In this document: one piece after another, positions 47,412-56,861 of the stretch
Numbering within the stretch: position 1 is the stretch's first letter
Layout: each line of letters begins with the position of its first letter
Assembly: GCA_020053735.1 (NCBI GenBank)
Contig: JAGVMP010000004.1
Location: forward strand, 1 to 64,000
Direction: 5' to 3'
From: Pseudomonadota bacterium
GTDB lineage: Bacteria > Pseudomonadota > Gammaproteobacteria > Burkholderiales > Methylophilaceae
DNA: 64,000 nucleotides
Notes under the pieces: model-generated
Databases searched by the model: none
Seen by the model: the letters and a program-made list of their open reading frames with translations, nothing else
What the model was told of the DNA's origin: nothing
Translations under genes and position numbers: made by a program

Positions 47412-47879
47412 ATGAATAAACTAACTTACAAATTAGTCATTTTGTTGGGTTTAATATTATCAAGCGGCTTTATATTGCCCAACTTGGCATCGGCAGAGCC
47501 GCTACAGATTCGCAACTCGGCGCATGGTTACAAATATGTGACGGCTGGCATTGGCGAAGAAGAAGCTGCTCAAATGAAGCGAATCGCCAAAAACTACACG
47601 CTCAATTTATTATTTTCCGAAGGTGTTGTGGGGCGTTGGGCAACCGATGTGAATGTCAACATTTACGACGAAGCGAGCAATTTAATGTTTCGAATTGTGG
47701 CCGCCAAACCTGTGCTTTACGTTAACTTACCAGCAGGCACTTACACTATTTTAGCCAGTAATAATGGCAATAAGTTGCGACACAAAGTAACACTAGAAGC
47801 CAACACTAATCAAAAAGTGGTGCTTAACTGGAAAGACTTTGTGGATGAAGATGTGCCGCTAGACGGCGAAGGCAATTAA
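47412..47879 (+). CDS. Secreted hypothetical protein with beta-sandwich-like domain
   Basis: This 155-residue protein has a signal peptide (KLVILLGLILSSGFILPNLASA). The mature part includes VNVNIYDEASNLMFRIVAAKPVLYVNLPAGTYTILASNNGNKLRHKVTL, which resembles carboxypeptidase-regulatory-like or Ig-like beta-sandwich folds. No enzyme motif is present. Its end overlaps the convergent exonuclease gene by four bases. A periplasmic location is inferred. Confidence 0.7.
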   Translation: MNKLTYKLVILLGLILSSGFILPNLASAEPLQIRNSAHGYKYVTAGIGEEEAAQMKRIAKNYTLNLLFSEGVVGRWATDVNVNIYDEASNLMFRIVAAKPVLYVNLPAGTYTILASNNGNKLRHKVTLEANTNQKVVLNWKDFVDEDVPLDGEGN

Positions 47880-48664
47880 GCCTTCCAGGCTACCAAAAAT
47901 TCTGTCCAATGCGCAGCTGGGTAAGTGCTTAAGGTCTCGCGCACCAACTTAATTTCGGCTTCGTAAGCGGCTGGCGTCAAATGACCGCGCATCAGTTGAA
48001 AGCGCAAATATACTAAGTGTGTATTGGCCACATCAGTTTCGCAATAGTTGCGAATTTCCTCGATTTTTCCTGCTTTATACGCGTCCCACACTTTGCTGCC
48101 ATCCATCCCCAATTTACCAGGAAAGCCGCATAATTTGGCCAAATCATCCAACGGCGCATTGGCGCGGGCGTTATACAGCGCCAACAAATCCATTAAATCT
48201 AAATGCCGTGTGTGGTAACGGCTGATGTAATTGTTCCACTTAAAATCTTTATCATCCTCACCTAAATCCCAATATCTAGGCGCTTGCACACCATTAACCA
48301 TGGCGCGATAATGCAACACAGGCAAATCAAAGCCGCTACCATTCCAAGAAATTATTTGCGGCGTATATTTCTCTATGCCATCAAAAAAACGCTGGATAAT
48401 CTCTGCTTCTGTTGAGTTTGCATCGCCCAATGTCCATACTTTGAAATTATTGCCTTCACGTAGCGCACACGAAATCGCACACACCTTATGTTGATGCAAC
48501 GGCAAAAAATCACTGCCATTATGTTGTCGGCGTTGGTGCAATGCGATGTTAGCGACATCTTCATCAGATGCACCATCGAGTGCGCCAGAAGGCGCATCTA
48601 GCAAGGCGCGCAGTCCCGCAGTATCAGGGATGGTTTCGATATCGAATACTAAGGTTGGCGTCAT
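47876..48664 (-). CDS. PolB-type 3'-5' exonuclease, DnaQ fold
   Basis: This 262-residue protein contains the exonuclease motifs FDIET (Exo I), SWNGSGFDLPVLHYRA (Exo II) and YCETDVANTHLVYLR (Exo III) of the predicted PolB-like 3'-5' exonuclease family. Metal-binding acids are all present. It is a stand-alone exonuclease that may act in DNA repair or RNA turnover; its in vivo role is unknown. Its stop is embedded in the end of the convergent secreted-protein gene. Confidence 0.87.
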   Translation of the reverse strand: MTPTLVFDIETIPDTAGLRALLDAPSGALDGASDEDVANIALHQRRQHNGSDFLPLHQHKVCAISCALREGNNFKVWTLGDANSTEAEIIQRFFDGIEKYTPQIISWNGSGFDLPVLHYRAMVNGVQAPRYWDLGEDDKDFKWNNYISRYHTRHLDLMDLLALYNARANAPLDDLAKLCGFPGKLGMDGSKVWDAYKAGKIEEIRNYCETDVANTHLVYLRFQLMRGHLTPAAYEAEIKLVRETLSTYPAAHWTEFLVAWKA

Positions 48665-48690
48665 CTGTAAATGCTCTATCTTACTTGTCG

Positions 48691-49158
48691 TTATCTTTTA
48701 CTCGTTGTGCAGTCTGGTGGTTGCACATTTGGGCACCGCTTAACACCTTCCTCACTGATACCGCCACGAGCATTTCGGTAAGGCACAAAGCACTCCTGCG
48801 CTTCCCTATACTTCTGCATTTTTAACTCACATTCACCATCTGATTTAAGCTGAGAAGTAGGCAAGTCTTTAGGCGGCGCCATCTCTAAAACTTTAGGCGG
48901 TGCATTTTTAAGGCTGTCTTTGGTGCTTTCAACGGTTACGCCAGACTCAACTTCAGTCTGCGGTAATGTTTGCGTCTTACTTGCAGGGACAACATTTTCT
49001 TTGATTTCTACCATTTCCGACCCTGCCCGGTATTTCTCTGGTACAGAATCGCCATAGACTGTCCTACCGCTGTCATCGACCCATTTATACGTGGCGGCAT
49101 AACTAAAGCCTGCATAAGCCAAGACAAAAAATAACAATAAAGTATGTTTAATATGCAT
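48691..49158 (-). CDS. DUF4124 secreted protein
   Basis: This 155-residue protein has a signal peptide (MHIKHTLLLFFVLAYAGFSYA). The DUF4124 motif TYKWVDDSGRTVYGDSVPEKYR directly follows. The rest is polar with Cys in GECELKM, EECF-like and RCPNVQPPDCT segments. The family is common in beta- and gammaproteobacterial envelopes, function unknown. The start was set at ATG 49158 with GGGTGG upstream; a GTG three codons earlier is possible. It follows ydbL by 29 bases and may belong to that operon. Confidence 0.82.
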   Translation of the reverse strand: MHIKHTLLLFFVLAYAGFSYAATYKWVDDSGRTVYGDSVPEKYRAGSEMVEIKENVVPASKTQTLPQTEVESGVTVESTKDSLKNAPPKVLEMAPPKDLPTSQLKSDGECELKMQKYREAQECFVPYRNARGGISEEGVKRCPNVQPPDCTTSKR

Positions 49159-49187
49159 GCCAGCCACCCATTCAAATGGTTAAAAAA

Positions 49188-49616
49188 TTATTTCTTTACC
49201 CAGCCACCGCCACTTTGATACCACCACCCAGCTTGTGCTTTATCTATCCAGCGGCCAGCAAAGGTCAGATTTACATCGCCTTCCCACTCTGGGTGGCCAT
49301 TACCTGCGGCAATTTCTTTATAAAGCTTGGCGCGGTCTGCATTTTCGGCAGAAACTAAGCTGTTGATACCACCGCGGTCTTTTAACGGCACTGCAGTTGC
49401 GTCTTTTACTGCAATAAACCCATCCGCAGTTAGCCCCACCGCGCCACTGTTATAGTGCGGTAATAGTTGTGTGTGGCGTGCCTGCATGCTGTTTTTAATC
49501 GCCGAAATAGCAGGCGTATTGATTTCTAAATCTGGTGCTGCAGCTTGTACAAAGTTTGACCCAACTGCCACAAACATACTAGCAGCCGCCAAAAAACCCA
49601 ATAGTAATTTTTTCAT
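49188..49616 (-). CDS. ydbL: YdbL-like periplasmic protein (DUF1318)
   Basis: This 142-residue protein has a signal peptide (MKKLLLGFLAAASMFVAVGSNFVQA). The DUF1318 region has IKNSMQARHTQLLPHY, GAVGLTADGFIAVKD, LVSAENADRAKLYKEIA and GWWYQSGGGW. In E. coli YdbL is encoded with YdbH and YnbE and is thought to aid assembly of that envelope bridge. It lies 12 bases after ynbE, matching the E. coli ydbH-ynbE-ydbL order. Confidence 0.85.
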   Translation of the reverse strand: MKKLLLGFLAAASMFVAVGSNFVQAAAPDLEINTPAISAIKNSMQARHTQLLPHYNSGAVGLTADGFIAVKDATAVPLKDRGGINSLVSAENADRAKLYKEIAAGNGHPEWEGDVNLTFAGRWIDKAQAGWWYQSGGGWVKK

Positions 49617-49628
49617 TTTTAGTTCCTT

Positions 49629-49850
49629 TTATTTCGCAGGCGCTTCAGCAGGCTTAGCTTCCGGTGTGGTTTCTGGCGTAGTTTTTGGAGCGTCTGTAGG
49701 CTTGTTTGTACCATCTTCAAGCTGCCACACTTCTTCAATAATTTTATCTGCTGCTTTTTCTGCCGCAGCTGCTGGAAAGTAAATATTAATCGTCACGCAG
49801 GCGGATAACCCCGCCAACAAAATCACTAAGGCTATGTTTTTATTCATCAT
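49629..49850 (-). CDS. ynbE: YnbE-like outer-membrane lipoprotein
   Basis: This 73-residue protein has a lipoprotein signal (ALVILLAGLSAC). Then follows CVTINIYFPAAAAEKAADKIIEEVW, a YnbE-like stretch, and a Pro/Thr/Glu-rich tail (TDAPKTTPETTPEAKPAE). In E. coli YnbE docks at the C-terminus of YdbH in the outer membrane by beta-strand stacking. Identification rests on the lipobox, size and position between ydbH and ydbL. The tail is unusual. Confidence 0.75.
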   Translation of the reverse strand: MMNKNIALVILLAGLSACVTINIYFPAAAAEKAADKIIEEVWQLEDGTNKPTDAPKTTPETTPEAKPAEAPAK

Positions 49851-49892
49851 TCAATCCTTTACTAAATATTACTTAAACCATCTACCAACATT

Positions 49893-49961
49893 GTCATTCC
49901 GTGCTTGACACGGAATCCAGCGTCTTTAAAGTCACTAGATTCCGACATTCGTCGGAATGAC
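49893..49961. repeat. REP-like inverted pair
   Basis: GTCATTCCG begins and CGGAATGAC ends this stretch. Inside are two hairpins, ATTCCGTG...CACGGAAT and ATTCCGAC...GTCGGAAT. It belongs to the same broad GTCATTCC family and lies between ynbE and ydbH. Confidence 0.8.
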
Positions 49962-50001
49962 TGCACACGGTAACTTTTATAGCAACAGTTTTACAATCAC
50001 T

Positions 50002-52083
50002 CTATTTAACTATCATTTTACTATTGCTATCGGTAATGCGCGTCATGCGCTCAATTAAATCCGAGAGGCTGACGTATTCAGTAAAGCCATTCACATTTAC
50101 AGAAGGAACCCCTCTACCTTTAACGATAATGTACCCCTTTGTCGTTGACTCAGGGCGGGTTGACTCAACGCCACTCATTTTGCACACATCTTGTCGTAAT
50201 TGACAGCTTAAGCCAATTTTTTCGTAATTAAACTCTTTAAAAAAGCGTAAAAAGGTGCGCTGTAAGGCAGCTGCTGTGCCTTCTCCGCCCAATGCGGTAA
50301 TATTTTCTACCGCACGCTGGGATATTTTTTTAAGATGTTTACCATCGGCGGTTTCAATCTTTGCATCCATCCGCACAGGTTTCCAGTTTTCTAGTCTTAA
50401 ATCTTTGACATCACCTTCTAGTTTGCCTTCGATGGCGCCAAAGTTAAACGTACGGGTTAAATCGCCCAAATCGATATTGCGCATTTGCAGGTTGGCGTAG
50501 AGTTTTGGGGTTGTGCCTAATGGGTCGTCAATGCGCAACCCGTCCATGGTGACGTTGCCATTAAACATATTAAATTGCATTTTTCCGTCCATAGACAACT
50601 GCTTGCCAGCGTACGTGATCAGCGGCACTTGGCCATCAATCTTACCTTGCATCTCTGGCCAACCTAGGGTTTTGCTAAACGTGTTCATACTAATTGGCTG
50701 TAGCTGCATTTTGACATGCCAAACCCATTGCTGGCTAAGATAGGCAGCAGAAACATCTTCAAACTTAAGCGCACCATCAAGTACTGGAAACACCAAACTG
50801 GGCGCAGTTACAGAGTAACGATTAAGCTCTGCTTGCAAGCGCGTGTTGCCCAGTGGAATATTCAGCACATGACCTTTTGAATAAGCCAGTGTGACGGTTT
50901 TAGACGCGTCATAATCCCATGGAATATGCGCGTTAATATCGCTAAGCGCAAATTTTCCATCAAGGTCTTCGATATTGGCATCTTTTAAATTGAGCTCAAA
51001 ACGCACCGGTTGCAGGCCCTTAACATCAAATTTCCAATCGGCTTTGCCGCTTACTTTTAGATTTCCGAATGCCGATTTTTCTGCCATCGGCTGTAATACC
51101 AATTTATACAAACCAGCAAAATCTACATTTTTGGCCACAACATTGGCATCTTTCACCTCTTGCGTTTTGATGTTGACTTCGGCGCTTGCCGACATATTGC
51201 CGACCTCGTTAATTTTTAAGTTGGCTTGCTGAATATTTAGCATCGGTTCGCTATAGGTACCGCTGATATTAAATTCGTTACCCGCTTTGCCAAAATAAAA
51301 TGGTTGCCAAAATAACTCGCCCTCGGTCCAGCTAAATAAGCCTTTCCAGTGCCAAATGTCTTTTTTAGCACTATCTTTCTGCAATTCAGCCGACACTTTG
51401 ATTTTGCCAGTGAGCTTATCACCCGCATGCAAGCCAGATTCATCACTAAAATTGGCATCGGTCAGATTAATTTCAGTATCGATTCCGTTAGGCTGCGGTG
51501 TGATGGTGATGCTAAACGGCACGCGCGTGCGCTCTGCCGTGAACAGGCCGCCTGGACATTCCCACACTTCTACTTTAGCTTTTTTGGGGATTAGGCAATT
51601 GATTTTTATGGCAGACCACACATTGTCTGTAATTTGTTTAATGTCTGAATAAAACGTAACAGTTGGTTGTTCTGTTTTTTTGGCATAATCCAAATAAATA
51701 GTGGAATTTTGTGCTTCAATTTTGTTCATCAAAATATGATTAGTTTTGATTAACATGGTGGTATTGGCTTTTAAATCAACGCTGATATGCGGATTATCCA
51801 AATGCGCCTTGCCATACTCCAACGTTTCTGCCCGCACCACCGCGACATCAGCCCCAGTTAAATCTAGCGTAATATTGGCTTTGTGCAGGATGGCATTTTC
51901 GTAGGTGATTTTATCTGCAGTGATACTGATGCTACTGAGTGCATGCGAATTATTTACAAAAAATAAGCTAGCAAATATCAAGTAAGCCGTCATTCCCGCG
52001 TAGGCGGGAATCCAGGCAAGCAACGCTTTAAGCCCAATATCTTTAAAGATGCTACGGTGGCACTTGATTTTTAAATCATGCAT
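50002..52083 (-). CDS. ydbH: YdbH-like AsmA-family intermembrane lipid-transport protein
   Basis: This 693-residue, mostly beta-stranded protein has an N-terminal hydrophobic signal/anchor (YLIFASLFFVNNSHA) and a C-terminal YdbH-type region (GMQGKIDGQVPLITY, FNGNVTMDGLRIDDPLG, QRAVENITALGG). With YnbE and YdbL it should form a bridge from inner to outer membrane for phospholipid transport, as in E. coli. Residues 23-32 (AWIPAYAGMT) are a translated REP element. The true start may be ATG 52083 or an ATG (51993) that lies within the REP. Confidence 0.82.
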   Translation of the reverse strand: MHDLKIKCHRSIFKDIGLKALLAWIPAYAGMTAYLIFASLFFVNNSHALSSISITADKITYENAILHKANITLDLTGADVAVVRAETLEYGKAHLDNPHISVDLKANTTMLIKTNHILMNKIEAQNSTIYLDYAKKTEQPTVTFYSDIKQITDNVWSAIKINCLIPKKAKVEVWECPGGLFTAERTRVPFSITITPQPNGIDTEINLTDANFSDESGLHAGDKLTGKIKVSAELQKDSAKKDIWHWKGLFSWTEGELFWQPFYFGKAGNEFNISGTYSEPMLNIQQANLKINEVGNMSASAEVNIKTQEVKDANVVAKNVDFAGLYKLVLQPMAEKSAFGNLKVSGKADWKFDVKGLQPVRFELNLKDANIEDLDGKFALSDINAHIPWDYDASKTVTLAYSKGHVLNIPLGNTRLQAELNRYSVTAPSLVFPVLDGALKFEDVSAAYLSQQWVWHVKMQLQPISMNTFSKTLGWPEMQGKIDGQVPLITYAGKQLSMDGKMQFNMFNGNVTMDGLRIDDPLGTTPKLYANLQMRNIDLGDLTRTFNFGAIEGKLEGDVKDLRLENWKPVRMDAKIETADGKHLKKISQRAVENITALGGEGTAAALQRTFLRFFKEFNYEKIGLSCQLRQDVCKMSGVESTRPESTTKGYIIVKGRGVPSVNVNGFTEYVSLSDLIERMTRITDSNSKMIVK
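51989..52015. repeat. REP-like element inside the ydbH 5' end
   Basis: This single GTCATTCCCGCGTAGGCGGG unit is read in frame as AWIPAYAGMT in ydbH. An inverted partner lies at 52144-52170, 128 bases away. Confidence 0.85.
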
Positions 52084-52143
52084 TCAAGAATCATTCACAT
52101 CGCATTTGTACACTTTAGTTACTCACACTAAATTGAAACTTGA

Positions 52144-52170
52144 CTGGATTCCCGCCTGCGCGAGAATGAC
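52144..52170. repeat. REP-like element between cysM and ydbH
   Basis: CTGGATTCCCGCCTGCGCGA followed by GAATGAC is an inverted partner of the unit at 51989-52015, with two or three changes. The pair brackets the presumed promoter and start of ydbH. Confidence 0.8.
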
Positions 52171-52193
52171 GAATCAGAAATTATACCGTTCAA

Positions 52194-53081
52194 TTAACTT
52201 GGAAATACACCTGTAGATAGATAGCGATCGCCCCGGTCACATACGATTGAAACAATCACTGCATTTTCCAGCTCTTTTGATAACTGCAAGGCAGTATAAA
52301 GCCCGCCACCGCTTGAAATTCCGGCAAAAATACCTTCTTCTGTCGCCAGCATTCGCGTCAAGTTCTCAGCATTTTTTTGACTGACATATCGCAGTTCATC
52401 TACACGCTTACCATCATAAATTTTTGGTAAATATTCAATTGGCCATTTACGAATACCTGGAATTTGCGCACCCTCTTCGGGCTGGACACCGATAATCTGT
52501 ATATTGGGATTTTTCTCTTTTAAGAATCTGGAAACGCCCATAATGGTGCCTGTAGTACCCATGCTAGACACAAAATGGGTGATTTTACCTGCGGTGTCTC
52601 GCCAAATTTCTGGCCCCGTGGTCTCATAATGTGCCAGTGGATTATCCTGATTGCCAAACTGGTCCAACACAATGCCTTCACCCTCGGCTTGCATTTTCAT
52701 CGCTACATCGCGCGCCAGTTCCATGCTGCCATCCTTAGGCGTCAGCACTAGCTCTGCGCCGTAAGCTTTCATACTTTGGCGGCGCTCAATAGATTGATTT
52801 TCTGGCATCACCAGCACCATTTTGTAACCGCGCATCGCCGCCACCATTGCCAATGCAATGCCAGTATTGCCAGAGGTCGCTTCAATCAGTGTGTCGCCAG
52901 GTTTAATATCGCCACGCGCTTCTGCCCGGCTAATCATTGAATAGGCGGGCCTATCTTTTACCGAACCCGCTGGGTTGTTACCTTCCAATTTAAGTAAAAT
53001 AGTGTTGCTGGGATTTGGGTTCATACGCTGTAATTTAACCAGCGGCGTGTAACCCACAAAGTCATCTAAAGTTTTGTACAT
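52194..53081 (-). CDS. cysM: Cysteine synthase B
   Basis: This 295-residue PLP enzyme makes cysteine from O-acetylserine and sulfide or thiosulfate. It has KLEGNNPAGSVKDRPAYSM with the PLP lysine (GSVKDR, CysM style), EATSGNTGIALAM and the C-terminal serine region GISSGGGLYTAL. Its length and the GNNPAGSVKDR motif place it in CysM rather than CysK. It starts one base after the dsbB stop. Confidence 0.94.
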   Translation of the reverse strand: MYKTLDDFVGYTPLVKLQRMNPNPSNTILLKLEGNNPAGSVKDRPAYSMISRAEARGDIKPGDTLIEATSGNTGIALAMVAAMRGYKMVLVMPENQSIERRQSMKAYGAELVLTPKDGSMELARDVAMKMQAEGEGIVLDQFGNQDNPLAHYETTGPEIWRDTAGKITHFVSSMGTTGTIMGVSRFLKEKNPNIQIIGVQPEEGAQIPGIRKWPIEYLPKIYDGKRVDELRYVSQKNAENLTRMLATEEGIFAGISSGGGLYTALQLSKELENAVIVSIVCDRGDRYLSTGVFPS

Positions 53082-53082
53082 C

Positions 53083-53580
53083 TCAACCCTTTTTTAATCC
53101 TAGCCATACTGCATAAATGCCCAGTGCAACGAAACTTATCAGTCCCAATTGCGGCAAGGTTAAGCCCAAAAATGTCCAATCAATCGTTGCACAATCACCG
53201 GTACCACGAAAAATTAAAGTGAGCATTTTTTTAAGTGGAAAATTCTCAAACATATAATCAAAACCGACGCCGCAATCGGCAATCATGCTCTCTTTGTTGG
53301 CTTGCAAATACCAATGACGCATGGCCCAGCCTGCACCGCCCAGCGCAGTAAGCACTTGTAAACCAGTGAATATTTTCTGCAATAAGCTAGCAGGCTTTAT
53401 AAACGCAGCAATTAAAAATAACACACCCAAACCCATAAAAAACATGCGCTGGGTAATGCAAAGTGGGCAAGGTTCCAGTTTATAAACCGTTTGAATCACT
53501 AAAGCTAATATGACGATGCCGAAGCACGCCACAAAGCCCATTAAATAACCTGTTTTGCCTGAGAATATTTTTTGTATCAT
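53083..53580 (-). CDS. dsbB: Disulfide bond formation protein B
   Basis: This 165-residue inner-membrane protein has four transmembrane helices. It carries the quinone-linked pair CPLC (EPCPLCITQRMFF) and the second pair in the loop between MIADCGVGFDYM and GTGDCATIDW. It reoxidises DsbA and passes electrons to the quinone pool. It is divergent from xseA (52 bases) and upstream of cysM, so it is likely cotranscribed with cysM. Confidence 0.95.
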   Translation of the reverse strand: MIQKIFSGKTGYLMGFVACFGIVILALVIQTVYKLEPCPLCITQRMFFMGLGVLFLIAAFIKPASLLQKIFTGLQVLTALGGAGWAMRHWYLQANKESMIADCGVGFDYMFENFPLKKMLTLIFRGTGDCATIDWTFLGLTLPQLGLISFVALGIYAVWLGLKKG

Positions 53581-53632
53581 GTTAGTAAACGCCTATAATT
53601 GATTCATTAATAATTGTAATAGATAAAGCAGT

Positions 53633-54895
53633 ATGGCAGAACTCAATTTATTCGAAAATCCGTTAATCCAAGCACAGGCTTTAGCTAGCCCGCAGCACAT
53701 TCTGCCAAGCGCCATATTGACAGTCTCAGAGCTTAATCGTTTAGCACGCGAGTTGCTAGAACACACATTTCCGCTATTTTGGGTGTCGGGCGAGGTTTCC
53801 AACTTTACTCGCGCAGCTTCTGGTCACTGGTATTTCTCGCTTAAAGACAGCACCGCACAAGTGAAATGCGTGATGTTTAAAGGCCGCAATAGCTATGTCG
53901 ATTTTGTGCCGCGCGAGGGGGATAAAATTGAAGCTCGCTGCACTGTTACTTTATACGAGGCGCGTGGTGATTTTCAGCTTACGGTGGAATTTGTACAAAA
54001 AGCCGGCTTGGGGGCGCTGTTTGAGGCGTTTGAAAAGTTAAAATTAAAACTTGCGCACGAAGGCTTATTTGATGCGGCTTACAAAAAATCCATCCCAAAA
54101 TACCCTAAAACTATCGGCATTGTCACCTCGCCTGATGCAGCGGCATTACGCGATGTGTTAACGACACTGAAACGCCGTAACTCCAACATTAATATCATCA
54201 TTTATCCAACGCCAGTGCAGGGCAAAGGTGCTGCAGCGCAATTTGCCAAAGCCATTCACACCGCCAACAAGCGTGCCGAAGTGAATACGCTGATCATCTG
54301 TCGCGGCGGTGGTAGCATGGAAGATTTATGGCAATTTAACGAGGAAGTTGTCGCGCGCGCGATGGATGAATGCACGATTCCCACCATCTCGGGCGTTGGT
54401 CACGAAACAGACTTTACTATTTGTGATTTTGTGGCTGATGTGCGCGCCGCCACCCCCACCGCCGCTGCCGAGCTGGCAAGCCAAGACATGCAAACTTTAA
54501 AGCAACAATTACATCATCTTTGGAGCAGGCTGGTAAGGCGCATGGATATTAGCTTGCAGAGCCATGCGCAAAGGCTCGATTATTTGAGCCGACGCTTGAT
54601 TTCTCCTTTGCAACAAATTGAAATGAAAGCGAATCAAATCAAACTGCTGCAAAAACGTATGGCGATGAGCTTGCTACGACATATGCAAATGCAACAGCAG
54701 CGCCTACTCAACTTGCAAAATAGCCTAGCTCAACTCAATCCGCACAACGTGCTGGCACGCGGCTATGCCATGGTGCAAGACACCTCAGGCAAGCTAGTGA
54801 GCGATGCCCAGCAACTAGCGCCTGCGCAAAAAGTACACCTTACTTTTGCGCAAGGTAAGGCTGATGCGATTATTTCTGACACCAAACCAAAATAA
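53633..54895 (+). CDS. xseA: Exodeoxyribonuclease VII large subunit
   Basis: This 420-residue protein has an N-terminal OB-fold (about 20-110, LTVSELNRLARELLEHTFPLFWVSGEVSNF and SGHWYFSLKD). The catalytic region has GIVTSPDAAALRD, IICRGGGSMEDLWQFN and SGVGHETDFTICDFVADVRAATPTAAAELA. A long helical C-terminal stretch follows. With XseB it degrades single-stranded DNA. Length is somewhat short but within family range. No xseB is in the window. Confidence 0.95.
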   Translation: MAELNLFENPLIQAQALASPQHILPSAILTVSELNRLARELLEHTFPLFWVSGEVSNFTRAASGHWYFSLKDSTAQVKCVMFKGRNSYVDFVPREGDKIEARCTVTLYEARGDFQLTVEFVQKAGLGALFEAFEKLKLKLAHEGLFDAAYKKSIPKYPKTIGIVTSPDAAALRDVLTTLKRRNSNINIIIYPTPVQGKGAAAQFAKAIHTANKRAEVNTLIICRGGGSMEDLWQFNEEVVARAMDECTIPTISGVGHETDFTICDFVADVRAATPTAAAELASQDMQTLKQQLHHLWSRLVRRMDISLQSHAQRLDYLSRRLISPLQQIEMKANQIKLLQKRMAMSLLRHMQMQQQRLLNLQNSLAQLNPHNVLARGYAMVQDTSGKLVSDAQQLAPAQKVHLTFAQGKADAIISDTKPK

Positions 54896-54977
54896 ATCGC
54901 CCAAATAAATCAGTAGAAGCTATTGGTTTGCGCATTTAATTAGCTGATAATAGCGTTTCGCTTTGACAAACACAGCC

Positions 54978-56861
54978 ATGGACAACAACAATCCTAAAAA
55001 AACCCGCTTGCCCGCCTTGGCACTTGCCGCTTTGGGCGTGGTGTTTGGTGATATTGGTACTAGCCCACTGTACACCATGAAAGAGGTTTTTTCGGTTGGG
55101 CATCACCCCGTCGCGCTTAACCCAGCCAACGTTTACGGCATTTTGTCGCTGATTACTTGGGCTTTAATCTTAATTGTTTCCATCAAATACGTCGCGTTTA
55201 TTATGCGCGCCGACAACCGCGGTGAAGGTGGCATTATGGCCCTGTTGGCATTAGCCAGCCGTAACGCGGGCCAAAGCCGCGTCAAGCAACGTAACATTAT
55301 GCTGTTGGGTATTCTAGGTGCCTGTATGTTTTATGCCGATGGCATGATTACGCCAGCTATTTCAGTGCTATCTGCGATAGAAGGCTTAGAAGTTGCTGCG
55401 CCGCACCTACATCAATTTATTGTGCCTATTACTTTGCTGGTGTTGTTTGCCTTATTTTTGGCACAAAGCAAAGGTACCGCGATTATGGGCAAGTTTTTTG
55501 GCCCTGTCATGCTGCTGTGGTTTGGTTCGCTAGGCTTGCTGGGTGCCATCAATATTGCGCACGATCTTACTATTTTTAAAGCGCTTAACCCGTTTTACGC
55601 GGTGGATTTTTTTGCACACCAGCCGAAAATTGCTTTTGTAGCACTAGGCGCGGTGGTGCTGGCAGTCACTGGTGCAGAGGCGCTGTATGCAGACATGGGC
55701 CATTTTGGCCGCTTCCCTATTCGTTTGGCTTGGTTTGGTTTTGTGTTGCCCGCCTTATTACTCAACTATTTTGGCCAAGGTGCGCTAATTTTAGGTGACC
55801 CCAGTGCAGTTAAAAACCCATTTTATTTGCTAGCCCCAGAGTGGTCACTGTTTCCGCTGATTGGATTGGCCACTCTGGCAACTGTGATTGCATCGCAGGC
55901 TGTGATTACAGGTGCATTCTCGGTGTCGCGCCAGGCCTTGCAGCTAGGTTATTTGCCACGCATGCACATACAACACACCTCTGAAAGTGAGCAAGGCCAA
56001 GTGTACATGCCACGCGTGAATTGGGGCTTGATGGTGGGCGTCATGGCACTGGTGATTGGTTTTGGTAGCTCTGGCGATTTGGCAGCAGCTTACGGCATCG
56101 CCGTCACTGGCGACATGGTGATTACCACCTTATTGGCTTCTGTCGTATTTCGCGAAATTTGGGGCTGGAGCAAACTGAAAACTGCATTATTGGTTGGTCT
56201 ATTCCTCATCGTTGACTTGGCATTTTTTGGCGCCAACGTATTAAAAATACCTGATGGTGGCTGGGTGCCATTACTCATTGGCTCCATCATTTTCGTGCTG
56301 ATGCTGACTTGGAAAAATGGCCGGACTCTGCTTTACAAACACTTAAAATCTGAAGCCATGGAGCTGACACCGTTTATTGAAGCAATAGGCGCACATCCAC
56401 CTGCGAGGGTGCCTGGTACAGCATTATTTATGACACCTAACCCAGAAGGTGTGCCGCACGCCATGCTGCATAATTTAAAGCACAATAAAGTGTTGCACGA
56501 AAAAGTGGTGATTTTAACCGTGCGTTTTTCAGACTATCCACACACCAACTTAGCCGAACGTGTCAATGTAGAAGCCTTGCCGTATGAGTTTTATCGTGTA
56601 ATCATTAATTATGGCTTCAAAGACGAACCAGATTTGCCGCGCGATTTAGACTTATGCAATAAGTATGGCCTAATTTTTGACACCATGGATACCTCGTTTT
56701 TTATTGGCAAAGAAATTTTAATCGCCAGCGAAAAATCTGGCATGGCCTATTGGCGTAAAAAAATATTTATTGGTATGTTCCGTAGTGCGGAGACAATTAC
56801 CAACCAATTTAAGCTACCGCCAAATCGCGTAGTAGAACTAGGTTCTCAGGTAAGGATATAA
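54978..56861 (+). CDS. kup: Potassium transporter Kup
   Basis: This 627-residue K+ uptake protein has 12 transmembrane helices. The N-terminal signature ALGVVFGDIGTSPLYTMKEVF and GGIMALLAL are typical, with a C-terminal cytoplasmic part ending in RVVELGSQVRI. The start was set at ATG 54978 (MDNNNPKKTRLPA) rather than the TTG five codons earlier; neither has a strong ribosome binding site. The codons for the last residues are the first unit of a 30-base tandem repeat. Confidence 0.95.
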   Translation: MDNNNPKKTRLPALALAALGVVFGDIGTSPLYTMKEVFSVGHHPVALNPANVYGILSLITWALILIVSIKYVAFIMRADNRGEGGIMALLALASRNAGQSRVKQRNIMLLGILGACMFYADGMITPAISVLSAIEGLEVAAPHLHQFIVPITLLVLFALFLAQSKGTAIMGKFFGPVMLLWFGSLGLLGAINIAHDLTIFKALNPFYAVDFFAHQPKIAFVALGAVVLAVTGAEALYADMGHFGRFPIRLAWFGFVLPALLLNYFGQGALILGDPSAVKNPFYLLAPEWSLFPLIGLATLATVIASQAVITGAFSVSRQALQLGYLPRMHIQHTSESEQGQVYMPRVNWGLMVGVMALVIGFGSSGDLAAAYGIAVTGDMVITTLLASVVFREIWGWSKLKTALLVGLFLIVDLAFFGANVLKIPDGGWVPLLIGSIIFVLMLTWKNGRTLLYKHLKSEAMELTPFIEAIGAHPPARVPGTALFMTPNPEGVPHAMLHNLKHNKVLHEKVVILTVRFSDYPHTNLAERVNVEALPYEFYRVIINYGFKDEPDLPRDLDLCNKYGLIFDTMDTSFFIGKEILIASEKSGMAYWRKKIFIGMFRSAETITNQFKLPPNRVVELGSQVRI

